From NCBI RefSeq assembly GCF_946479605.1, contig NZ_CAMLGT010000069.1, positions 1 to 14,745 on the forward strand: a stretch of 14,745 nt of DNA, in the 5' to 3' direction. The position numbers were made by a program, and so were the translations under genes. The notes beneath the pieces were generated by a model. That model ran no database searches. It worked only from the letters and a program-made list of their open reading frames with translations, and was not told the DNA's origin. Origin of the DNA: an uncultured Lacibacter sp. (GTDB lineage: Bacteria; Bacteroidota; Bacteroidia; Chitinophagales; Chitinophagaceae). Shown one piece after another: positions 6,825 through 14,199 of this stretch (its first letter is position 1; the number at the start of each line of letters is the position of its first letter).

Positions 6825-7523
6825 ATGAAGCATGCATTTTTTCTGCTGAATCTGTTTTTTATTTCTGTTTCTGCTTTTTCGCAAACAGCAGTGAGTGGTT
6901 CGTGGAGTAAAAAGGAAGGATCAGTTATTACTACATGGCTGTTCCAGGATGGCTTTTATTCCTGCACAAAGTACGATATAGCAAACAAAGTATTCAATTA
7001 TACAAAAGGCGGATCGTATGTGGTGAAAGGAAATGAGTTGCAGATGAATCCTGCATTTCATACCAGTGAAAAAGATAAAGTGGGCAGTATTGAAACAGCA
7101 ACGGTTATAGTTAAGGATAATGTTTTACAATTGACGGTAAATGCTGTTGCAGAAAAATACAACCGTACAGATGATGGAAAAGGAGCATTGGCAGGTCATT
7201 GGCTTATCACCGGCCGCAAGAACAATGGGAACATGCAAACAATTACTCCCGGCGCACGACGTACGATTAAACTACTCACAGGTACACGTTTCCAATGGAT
7301 TGCAATTAACAGCGAAACAAAAGAGTTTTTTGGTACCGGTGGGGGTACTTACACATTCGTTAATGGAAAATACACTGAGCATATTGAATTCTTCTCAAGA
7401 GACAGTTCAAGAGTAGGGGCTTCACTGAGTTTTGATGGCAAGGTGGAGGGAAATAACTGGCACCATTCAGGACTTAGTTCAAGAGGTGAACCGATTCATG
7501 AAATCTGGACAAGGAGATTGTAA
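6825..7523 (+). CDS. secreted two-repeat protein, unknown function
   Basis: A 232-residue secreted protein with a clear signal peptide (hydrophobic to residue 18, probable cleavage at SAFS-Q). The mature part consists of two related units of about 100 residues. In the first, GSW (25-27), DGFYS (42-46) and GGSY (62-65) precede a strand and VGS (86-88). In the second, GHW (124-126), FQWIAIN (156-162) and GGGTY (172-176) precede FFSRDSSRVGAS (189-200). Spacing from GG-Y to VG is conserved, so an internal duplication of a beta-rich lipocalin-like fold is likely. The ending NWHHSGLSSRGEPIHEIW resembles Bacteroidota proteins usually labelled only 'membrane or secreted protein'. It begins 24 bp after the muramidase stop with no terminator between, so it is probably co-transcribed. 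Function is unknown. Confidence 0.82.
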   Translation: MKHAFFLLNLFFISVSAFSQTAVSGSWSKKEGSVITTWLFQDGFYSCTKYDIANKVFNYTKGGSYVVKGNELQMNPAFHTSEKDKVGSIETATVIVKDNVLQLTVNAVAEKYNRTDDGKGALAGHWLITGRKNNGNMQTITPGARRTIKLLTGTRFQWIAINSETKEFFGTGGGTYTFVNGKYTEHIEFFSRDSSRVGASLSFDGKVEGNNWHHSGLSSRGEPIHEIWTRRL

Positions 7524-7540
7524 ACAAATCCATTAGTTAT

Positions 7541-7637
7541 TAGCTGAAAGCTGCAAGTAATGCAATTCCTGGTGTTTTTTAATTCTTCTGTTTGTTGCTA
7601 AAAGCTGGTAGCTTGAAGCGAACAGCTTGCAGCTTTT
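7541..7637 (+). repeat. AGCT-rich inverted repeats between the secreted protein and the peptidase
   Basis: AAAGCTGCAAG (7547-7557) and CTTGCAGCTTT (7626-7636) are a perfect 11-bp inverted repeat 68 bp apart. Between them lie further related AGCTT/AAGCT words (7600-7607, 7610-7614, 7624-7628). The same 3' arm can instead pair with AAAAGCTG at 7600-7607, forming the terminator listed next. Confidence 0.75.
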
Positions 7638-7640
7638 TTT
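7600..7640 (+). terminator. probable Rho-independent terminator for the muramidase unit
   Basis: AAAAGCTG (7600-7607) pairs with CAGCTTTT (7630-7637) over 8 bp, with a 22-nt loop and a T run to 7640. The large loop and the competing upstream arm at 7547-7557 make efficiency uncertain. Confidence 0.55.
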
Positions 7641-7693
7641 AACCGTTCATGTATTTCCAAATTTTATAGCGTTTCTCAACGCATCCTCTCCCT

Positions 7694-7701
7694 TATCTTT
7701 A
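7694..7701 (+). promoter_or_regulatory. possible -7 promoter box for the S9 peptidase gene
   Basis: TATCTTTA matches seven of eight positions of TAnnTTTG and lies 50 bp before the ATG at 7752. No clear TTG partner is seen at the expected distance. Confidence 0.25.
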
Positions 7702-7751
7702 ATTTTTCCGGGAACCTGTTCCCGTATTCTATCATTCCAAACCACCGATGC

Positions 7752-10268
7752 ATGAGAATTATTGTAGCCATCTGTATGATGCTTTTATCTGTTGTGTCAT
7801 TTGCACAGCAGCCCGCACCGCAAAAAGGAAATTATGCTTTAGCGGCCCGTTTTTCACCTGATAAGATCAGTAAAATGTTGTTCAGCACTTCCGTGGATCC
7901 ACGCTGGCTGAAACTAAGCGATCGTTTCTGGTATGTGTACGAAACACGTGAAGGAAAGACCTGGTATATTGTTGATGCAGCAAAAGGAAACAAGCGTGCT
8001 TTGTTTGATCATGCAAAACTTGCAGCAGAGATCACCAAAATTGTAAAAGATCCGTTTGATGCACAGCATTTGCCCATTGAAAAACTGAAGTTCACGAAAG
8101 ATGAAAACAGCATTCAGTTTGAAATAAGAAGTACAATTGATGAAGTGAAGAAAGACACGGCAACTGCACGTACTGGTTTCGGCGGAGGCAGAGGTGGTGC
8201 ACGTCCCGGTGGTCCTGCTCCCGGCGCCGCAGGTAAAAAAATATTCTATTTCGAATATAATCTGAACACAGGTGTATTAACCGAATTAAAAGATTACGAA
8301 AAACCAAAAGATCGTTTAATGTGGGCTTCTTTTTCGCCCGATAAACGGTTTGTATTGTTCTCAAAAAAGAACAATCTGTATTACATGGACTCAGCCAACT
8401 ACCGTAAGGCCCAGATCAAAGAAGAAGACTCAACCATTGTGGAGTACCAGTTAACAACTGACGGAGTGGAAGATTATGGTTATGGTGGTGGTTTTGGTGG
8501 CGAAACAAATGTTGACAAGGAAAAAAACAAAGACAAACGTAAATCTGCCTTTGTCATGTGGAGCCCCGATGGAAAATATTTTACACTTACCCGTACTGAT
8601 AACCGTAAAGTAAAAGATCTGTGGGTGATCAACAGTGTTGCTGAGCCACGCCCTACACTGGAAACATACAAGTACCAGATGCCGGGTGAAAAAGAAGCGC
8701 CCATCCGTGAGTTGTATATCTTCAACTTTGAAAAGAAGACCTCATCAAAAATCAATACTTCCGCATTTAAAGACCAGGAAATTGCAGTATGGTCTGCACC
8801 GTTAAAACAATTTCAGCGTGATGAGGAAAACCGTGCAACCATCTGGCATGGTACAAACGAGAAGTTTTATATGACACGTACCAGCCGTGATCTGAAACGT
8901 ATTGATGTGTGTGCTGTAAATGTGAGCACAGGTGCTGTTACTCCACTTATTGAAGAACGCATGAACACGTATGTGGAAACACGCCGCATTGGTTTGATCA
9001 ACAACGGAAAAGAAATGATCCAGTGGAGTGAGCGTGATGGCTGGGCACATTTTTACCTGTATGATGAAAACGGTAAATTGAAAAACCAGATCACCAGCGG
9101 TGCATTCCATTGCGAGGATATAGAAAGCATTGATGAGAAAAACCGTGTACTGTATTTTACAGCAAACGGACGGAACCCCAACGAGGATCCTTACTATTTG
9201 CATCTCTACCGCATCAACTTCGATGGAACAGGTTTAAAGCAACTTACCGAAACAAACTACGACAACAGTGCAAGTATGGATGATAACAGCCGATACTTCA
9301 TCAATACGTATTCAAGGGTAAATACAGCACCTGTTTCATTGTTGCAGGATAATACCGGCCGCACCATCATGCAACTGGAAAAAACAGATATGAGCGGTTT
9401 GTTTGAAGCCGGTTACAAATTCCCTGAACCGTTTAAAGTAAAAGCAGCTGATGGTATTACTGATCTGTATGGTGTAATGTATAAGCCGTTTGATTTCGAC
9501 AGCACAAAGAGTTATCCCATTATTGAGTATGTATATCCCGGTCCGCAAACGGAAGCGGTAAACAAAGCGTTTGGCCGTGGTATGGACCGTGTTGACCGTT
9601 TGGCGCAAATGGGTTTTGTAGTAATTACTGTTGGTAACCGTGGTGGTCACCCTTCACGCAGCAAATGGTACCACAACTATGGTTATGGTAACCTGCGTGA
9701 TTATGGTTTGGCCGATAAGAAAGCAGCGATTGAACAACTGGGTTACCGTCATAAATTCATTGATGTAAACCGTGTAGGTATTCATGGGCATAGTGGTGGG
9801 GGTTTTATGAGCACAGCTGCCATGTTGGTGTATCCTGATTTCTTTAAAGTGGCTGTGAGCAGCGCCGGTAATCATGAGAATAATATTTACAACCGCTGGT
9901 GGAGTGAAAAACATCATGGTGTAAAAGAACAGGTGAGTGACAAAGGTGATACAAGCTTTATCTACAGCATCGATCGTAATCCTGAATTGGCGAAAAACCT
10001 GAAAGGACATTTGATGCTCAGCCATGGTGATATAGATAACAACGTACACCCTGCGAATACGATCCGCATGGCAAATGCACTCATTAAAGCCAATAAACGT
10101 TTTGAGTTGGTGGTATTGCCTGGTCAGCGTCATGGTTATGGTACAATGACAGAATATTTCTTCTGGAAAATGTGTGATTATTTTTCACAACACCTGTTGG
10201 GCGATAATTCGCAACCGGTAGATATGGAAGAAATGAACAGAGAGATTGAACGTGGTAATCCAAGATAA
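7752..10268 (+). CDS. secreted S9-family serine peptidase (DPP-IV-like)
   Basis: An 838-residue exported peptidase. The signal peptide ends near residue 19 (VVSFA-QQ). A long beta-propeller region of the DPP-IV N-terminal type runs to about residue 550 (blades marked by SPDKRF, SPDGKY and similar turns). The alpha/beta-hydrolase catalytic domain fills about 580-830. The triad is intact: Ser681 in GHSGGG, Asp762 in HGDIDNNVHP and His794 in GQRHGYG. The nucleophile motif is GHSGGG and not the GWSYGG of classical dipeptidyl peptidase IV, so exact specificity is open; release of short peptides from the N-terminus of substrates is the family norm. Two Gly-rich insertions occur, at about 141-162 and near 240-250. 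It is probably a periplasmic or outer-membrane-facing enzyme in peptide scavenging, transcribed alone and ending at the terminator at 10295. Confidence 0.92.
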   Translation: MRIIVAICMMLLSVVSFAQQPAPQKGNYALAARFSPDKISKMLFSTSVDPRWLKLSDRFWYVYETREGKTWYIVDAAKGNKRALFDHAKLAAEITKIVKDPFDAQHLPIEKLKFTKDENSIQFEIRSTIDEVKKDTATARTGFGGGRGGARPGGPAPGAAGKKIFYFEYNLNTGVLTELKDYEKPKDRLMWASFSPDKRFVLFSKKNNLYYMDSANYRKAQIKEEDSTIVEYQLTTDGVEDYGYGGGFGGETNVDKEKNKDKRKSAFVMWSPDGKYFTLTRTDNRKVKDLWVINSVAEPRPTLETYKYQMPGEKEAPIRELYIFNFEKKTSSKINTSAFKDQEIAVWSAPLKQFQRDEENRATIWHGTNEKFYMTRTSRDLKRIDVCAVNVSTGAVTPLIEERMNTYVETRRIGLINNGKEMIQWSERDGWAHFYLYDENGKLKNQITSGAFHCEDIESIDEKNRVLYFTANGRNPNEDPYYLHLYRINFDGTGLKQLTETNYDNSASMDDNSRYFINTYSRVNTAPVSLLQDNTGRTIMQLEKTDMSGLFEAGYKFPEPFKVKAADGITDLYGVMYKPFDFDSTKSYPIIEYVYPGPQTEAVNKAFGRGMDRVDRLAQMGFVVITVGNRGGHPSRSKWYHNYGYGNLRDYGLADKKAAIEQLGYRHKFIDVNRVGIHGHSGGGFMSTAAMLVYPDFFKVAVSSAGNHENNIYNRWWSEKHHGVKEQVSDKGDTSFIYSIDRNPELAKNLKGHLMLSHGDIDNNVHPANTIRMANALIKANKRFELVVLPGQRHGYGTMTEYFFWKMCDYFSQHLLGDNSQPVDMEEMNREIERGNPR

Positions 10269-10294
10269 TTCTTTCTGAAAGATATTATATGCTG

Positions 10295-10326
10295 AAGCCG
10301 GTCGTAACAATACGACCGGCTTTTTT
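10295..10326 (+). terminator. Rho-independent terminator after the S9 peptidase
   Basis: AAGCCGGTCGTA (10295-10306) pairs perfectly with its complement at 10311-10322 around an ACAA tetraloop, and six Ts follow. It is the strongest terminator in the window. Confidence 0.95.
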
Positions 10327-10452
10327 CTTTTCTGTCTGCTTTTTACGAAAGAAGGAAAACAAAGCTGCAACATCGAAAAATCATATACGCTTAGTGCCTT
10401 TTTTTAGTAAATTAGTAACCCGGGCTTGACACTGCTTTCCTGGCACTTTTAT

Positions 10453-12411
10453 ATGAACATTCAGAAACATGGGAATATTCGTACACGTCTGCTGACATGC
10501 ATTGCAGCGATGTTCCTTTGTTTTACACTTCATGCACAGGTTTGTCCTCCCAATATTGATTTTGAACAAGGCGATTTTAATCATTGGACTGCGTACACAG
10601 GTTCAGTATCTGCAGCTACAGGCGTTAATCAAATGATACTGAGTGCCACCGGGCCCATTGCAGGTCAGCACGAGGTCTTCTCCCGTTTACTGAATTCAAA
10701 CGACCGGGATCAGTTTGGTGGTTTTCCTGTTGTTTGCCCCAATGGCAGTGGCTTTTCTGTAAAGCTTGGTAATACAATGGGGGGTGCGCAGGCAGAAGGA
10801 TTATCATACGAGTTTACCATTCCTGCAAACATGAATACGTATTCCATCACGTATCATTATGCTGTTGTGTTTGAAGGACCTAATCACCGGGAAGCAGAAC
10901 AACCACGACTGGAGATTGAAGTAATGAACCTGTCGGATAATAAACGTATTGATTGTTCTTCTTTTCAATTCATCCCTTTCGGCAGCGGTCTTCCGGGTTT
11001 TTTTGAAGCACCTGTACGTGCAAATGAAAACACACCAGTGTGGGTAAAAGACTGGACAGCGGTAACCATAAATCTTAACGGGCAGGCAGGTAAAACGATT
11101 CGTTTATTTTTCAAAACATCCGATTGTACGTTTGTGCGCCACTTTGGTTATGCATACATCGATGTAAATACAGAATGTTCTTCTGAATTTACCGGTGCTA
11201 CGTATTGCCCCAATGATACATTGGTAAATGTTGTTGCACCTTTTGGTTTCCAGGAGTACAAATGGTTTAACAGTAATTTTTCACAGGTAATCGGCAGCAG
11301 CCAGCAATTGGTATTGCGACCGCCTTTTCAGTCTGGTTCATTAATAGCAGTGGAAGTAACACCTTATAACGGATACGGTTGTAAGGATACATTGTATGCA
11401 CGGTTGGTTGATACACTTACACTAAAAGCGAATGCCGGTCGTGATACGGTTTATTGCGGATCCGATCCTGTGTTGATCGGTGAAAATCCTAAACCCGGTC
11501 TAACATACCGGTGGTCGCCAGTAACAGGTTTGTCCGATCCCAATATCGCCAATCCGTTTGCAAGCCCTGCTTTATCTACCCAATATGTATTAACAGTTTA
11601 TAGCGGAGGAGGAGGGTGCTTTAAACGGGATACCGTTTTTGTTACATCTACTTCGCCCGATACTACGCTGCAGTTTACGGGAAGCACCATGTTCTGCCGC
11701 ACATCCACTACCGATAGTGCAGTGCTGGCCGTGGCGTCAACAGTAAATGTGCAATGGTTCAGAGATGGCATCATTCTGTCAGGTAACAATCAGCATCGTT
11801 TCCGTTTGTCACAGTCGGGCACATATCATGCTGTGGTACGCAATGCAGATGGTTGTGCATTAACCACACGCAGCGTTAATGTATTGATTGAAGAACCGAA
11901 GCCGGGTATTACCTATCCGATAGAGTACACGTTCCGCAATACACCGCTTCAGTTGCAGGCACGAACGATTGGTAATGATGTAGCCTGGTCGCCACCTGTT
12001 TACCTGAACGATGTGTTGATTCAAAAACCAATTTTTGAAAGAGATCATGTGGGTGATCAGTTATATACCATACGGATGATCACTGTTGCAGGTTGTACGA
12101 CCATTGATACACAAGTGGTGAAAACGATCAAAGATGTAACTGTATATCTGCCTACTGCATTTACACCAAACAACGACGGTATTAACGACAGGTTTTATCC
12201 GGTAACAGATGGCATCAGAAAAGTGTATTCATTCAAAGTGTTTAACCGCTGGGGAATGGAACTCTTCAGTTGGTTTGAAGGTAATGCCGGATGGGACGGA
12301 AACTATAAAGGAAGATTACAGGATCCCGGCTCCTACATCTGGCAGTTTACAGGATTAGGAATCGATGGAAAAGTATATACCCGAAAAGGTATAATAACCA
12401 TGATACGCTGA
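10453..12411 (+). CDS. secreted adhesin-like protein with T9SS type B sorting domain (CHU_C)
   Basis: A 652-residue surface or secreted protein. The start at 10453 gives a signal peptide ending near residue 28 (LHA-QV); an in-frame ATG at 10426 adds nine residues in front and is less likely. Residues about 31-240 form a beta-sandwich-like N-terminal domain beginning CPPNIDFEQGDFNHW, a style seen in carbohydrate-binding or jelly-roll domains. Two Ig/PKD-like units follow, around 327-400 (NAGRDTVYCG through QYVLTVYSGGG) and 405-480 (QWFRDG, SGTYHAVVRNADGC). The C-terminus, 562-652, is the gliding-motility-associated CHU_C domain (YLPTAFTPNNDGINDRF, FKVFNRWG, WDGNYKG, PGSYIW), the type B sorting signal of the type IX secretion system. 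The ligand is unknown; adhesion or polymer binding is likely. It stands alone, with no SprF/PorP-like partner in the window. Confidence 0.92.
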   Translation: MNIQKHGNIRTRLLTCIAAMFLCFTLHAQVCPPNIDFEQGDFNHWTAYTGSVSAATGVNQMILSATGPIAGQHEVFSRLLNSNDRDQFGGFPVVCPNGSGFSVKLGNTMGGAQAEGLSYEFTIPANMNTYSITYHYAVVFEGPNHREAEQPRLEIEVMNLSDNKRIDCSSFQFIPFGSGLPGFFEAPVRANENTPVWVKDWTAVTINLNGQAGKTIRLFFKTSDCTFVRHFGYAYIDVNTECSSEFTGATYCPNDTLVNVVAPFGFQEYKWFNSNFSQVIGSSQQLVLRPPFQSGSLIAVEVTPYNGYGCKDTLYARLVDTLTLKANAGRDTVYCGSDPVLIGENPKPGLTYRWSPVTGLSDPNIANPFASPALSTQYVLTVYSGGGGCFKRDTVFVTSTSPDTTLQFTGSTMFCRTSTTDSAVLAVASTVNVQWFRDGIILSGNNQHRFRLSQSGTYHAVVRNADGCALTTRSVNVLIEEPKPGITYPIEYTFRNTPLQLQARTIGNDVAWSPPVYLNDVLIQKPIFERDHVGDQLYTIRMITVAGCTTIDTQVVKTIKDVTVYLPTAFTPNNDGINDRFYPVTDGIRKVYSFKVFNRWGMELFSWFEGNAGWDGNYKGRLQDPGSYIWQFTGLGIDGKVYTRKGIITMIR

Positions 12412-12458
12412 TTTTTCTCACACTCATTTCTCTTTTCTTTCATTTGCTTCTGCTTTAG

Positions 12459-12466
12459 TAAGTTTG
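12459..12466 (+). promoter_or_regulatory. -7 promoter box for the FKBP gene
   Basis: TAAGTTTG is a perfect match to the Bacteroidota -7 element TAnnTTTG, 17 bp before the ATG at 12484. The -33 element is not clean; a T/C-rich tract (12430-12440) occupies that position. Confidence 0.4.
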
Positions 12467-12483
12467 AAGCCTTAAACTGTTTT

Positions 12484-13509
12484 ATGAAATATTGTCTTCT
12501 TTTTCTCTTATCACTCTCAGCTGTTTGCAGCATGTTCGCACAAAAGAACAGCACACAGTCTTATACACTGACCGATAGTTTACGTGTCGGGGGAATGCTT
12601 GCACAGGTGTATATGCAAGGGATTACTACAAAAAAAGAAGCAAAGGCAGGCATACAGGTTGATGAAGTAAAACTATTTCTGGAAGCAGATAAAAAAGAAC
12701 AGGATATTCTGTTTTCGTTTCCGGCAGATGCAACTATTGTTACAAAAGGAATGGATGTGAGTGAAGAAGATGGACACAGTTTGGAATGGGAACATGCATT
12801 TCCTGCAGACAAACCTGTTCAGTTATACATCGCAACAGCAAGTGATTCTGCTTTGAACTATACGTTGTATTCCGGTTATGTTTTTTTGCCTGAACAGCAT
12901 AAATGGAAACTGATCGGCACCTGCAAAGTAAATGGCAAATGGGGTGCTGTAAGATCTGCAGCATCATTTACTGCAAACCTGAAAAAACAACCGGGTGCTT
13001 TACAGGTGCAGCAAGTATGGGCACAACGGGGGAATGGTTCATTGAAAGAATTATCTGCAACAGGAGCAAAAGCTCCGGTGCTTGCTCCTTTTTCAAATGT
13101 TGATAGTGTACAACAGGCAAAACTCGATGAAGAGATTATGCAACAGGCAATTGCTGCCGGTAAAACAGATGCAAAACAAAAAGCTGAGGATGTGTATTAC
13201 AGCATTGTAAAAGAGGGAACGGGTAAAGCTGTTGCTGTCACCGATACGGTTACTGTGTTTTACAAAGGTTATCTCTTCAGTGATGGTTCGGTATTCGATC
13301 AAACAAAAGAGAAGCCTGCCACTTTTCCCTTGAACCGTTTGATCCGTGGCTGGCAACTGGCGTTACCGTATTGTAAAGTGGGCGGTATAATAAAAATTGT
13401 GATTCCCTCCGGGCTGGCCTATTCCATCCGTACACGTTCACCCAAAATTCCACCGAACAGTATGCTTGTGTTTGAAATAGAAGTGGTGGATGCTAAACCG
13501 CAACAGTAA
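12484..13509 (+). CDS. exported FKBP-type peptidyl-prolyl isomerase with long N-terminal domain
   Basis: A 341-residue exported protein. The signal peptide ends near residue 19 (SMFA-QK). The C-terminal FKBP domain spans about 236-337: VTVFYKGYLFSDGSVFD (256-272, with the pocket Asp at 272), LIRGW (286-290, the pocket-floor Trp at 290), KIVIPSGLAY (304-313, Tyr313) and MLVFEIEVVD (327-336). It should catalyse cis-trans isomerisation of X-Pro bonds in the envelope. Residues about 25-200 form a separate beta-rich domain. Its segments HKWKLIG (139-145), SFTANL (161-166), VWAQRGNG (178-185) and KEL (188-190) faintly recall the DUF3472 pattern, which is not a usual FKBP partner; this is tentative. 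A linker rich in Gln/Ala/Lys (about 205-235) joins the two. It is followed 5 bp later by the small helical gene, so the two form an operon. Confidence 0.88.
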   Translation: MKYCLLFLLSLSAVCSMFAQKNSTQSYTLTDSLRVGGMLAQVYMQGITTKKEAKAGIQVDEVKLFLEADKKEQDILFSFPADATIVTKGMDVSEEDGHSLEWEHAFPADKPVQLYIATASDSALNYTLYSGYVFLPEQHKWKLIGTCKVNGKWGAVRSAASFTANLKKQPGALQVQQVWAQRGNGSLKELSATGAKAPVLAPFSNVDSVQQAKLDEEIMQQAIAAGKTDAKQKAEDVYYSIVKEGTGKAVAVTDTVTVFYKGYLFSDGSVFDQTKEKPATFPLNRLIRGWQLALPYCKVGGIIKIVIPSGLAYSIRTRSPKIPPNSMLVFEIEVVDAKPQQ

Positions 13510-13514
13510 GAAAT

Positions 13515-13985
13515 ATGAAAGCTGCTACCGTACAGGAAATTAAACAGGAGTTGCAACAGCTGCCGCAAAACAAGGTAACCGAATTGTGTTTGCGGCTGGC
13601 CCGTTTCAAGAAGGAGAATAAAGAACTGCTTACTTATCTGTTGTTTGAAGCTGATGATACTGCACTCTACATTAAACATGTAAATGAAGAAGTAGATGCG
13701 CTGTTTGAAACCATCAACAAAAGCAATGTATATTTCGTAAAGAAAACCTTACGGAAAATTGTACGCACTGCAGCAAAATATATCCGTTACAGCGGCAGTG
13801 AAACAGTAGAAGCAGAAGTGTTGATTTACTTATGTACAAGAATTAAGGAACTGGGTACAACCATCAACAGCAATACCATCATCAGCAATATTTACAAAGC
13901 ACAGGTAAAGAAGATTGAAAAAGCCGTTGCAGCCATGCACGAAGATCTGCAATATGATTATGTAAAGCAGATCAAAAGGCTTTAG
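13515..13985 (+). CDS. conserved helical hypothetical protein
   Basis: A 156-residue soluble, probably all-helical protein without signal peptide or membrane segment. The N-terminal part, with QEIKQELQQLPQNKVTELC followed by LRLARFKKENKELLTYLLFE (about 27-46), is highly charged and resembles unnamed proteins I recall from Chitinophagaceae-type genomes. The C-terminal half is Lys-rich, with several KxxxK repeats and the ending DYVKQIKRL. No enzymatic motif is visible. A nucleic-acid or protein-binding role is possible from the basic charge, but that is inference. The start at 13515 lies 5 bp after the FKBP stop codon, so translation is probably coupled. The product is predicted cytoplasmic while its partner is exported, so a direct interaction is unlikely. 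Confidence 0.8.
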   Translation: MKAATVQEIKQELQQLPQNKVTELCLRLARFKKENKELLTYLLFEADDTALYIKHVNEEVDALFETINKSNVYFVKKTLRKIVRTAAKYIRYSGSETVEAEVLIYLCTRIKELGTTINSNTIISNIYKAQVKKIEKAVAAMHEDLQYDYVKQIKRL

Positions 13986-13990
13986 TAATC

Positions 13991-14198
13991 GTTACACAAA
14001 GAGCACAAAGATTGCACAGAGTACACAAAGTTTTGAATTAATGGAGTTGGACTCAATATTGTTCGACCTGACAGGTTGAGCCGATGAAAGAATTATACAA
14101 ACTATTTTGGTGACACTTCAATTATGCTTAACCTGTCAGGTCTGCTGTTTATTGGTATGTCTTTGTCTTCCTTGGTGCTTTCGTGCCTTAGTGGCAAC
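13991..14198. repeat. composite nested inverted-repeat element in a convergent gap
   Basis: The outer arms are 13991-14030 and 14161-14198. Read in the same sense (the second reverse-complemented), both start GTT and consist of degenerate CAC-n-AAG words: ACACAAAGAGCACAAAG in one and CACTAAGGCACGAAAG in the other. The inner arms are the exact hairpin at 14065-14142. The element fills nearly the whole gap between the convergent genes and ends 1 bp before the helicase stop codon. Its form suggests a dispersed, non-coding genomic repeat (REP- or MITE-like). Confidence 0.65.
14065..14142. repeat. 17-bp inverted repeat with palindromic arms
   Basis: 14065-14081 pairs with 14126-14142 over 17 bp with one G-U; the outer 13 bp (GACCTGACAGGTT) are perfect. 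Each arm contains its own palindrome, ACCTG-A-CAGGT and ACCTG-T-CAGGT. The loop is 44 nt. There is no T run on either strand, so it is not a standard terminator although it lies between convergent genes. Confidence 0.85.
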
Positions 14199-14199
14199 A

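Noticed and set aside
9654..10133. Minus-strand 159-residue open frame
   Set aside because: Antisense shadow of the catalytic domain of the S9 peptidase, whose triad and motifs are intact in the other frame.
14065..14142. Bidirectional Rho-independent terminator
   Set aside because: The stem is strong, but the loop is 44 nt and neither side has a T run.
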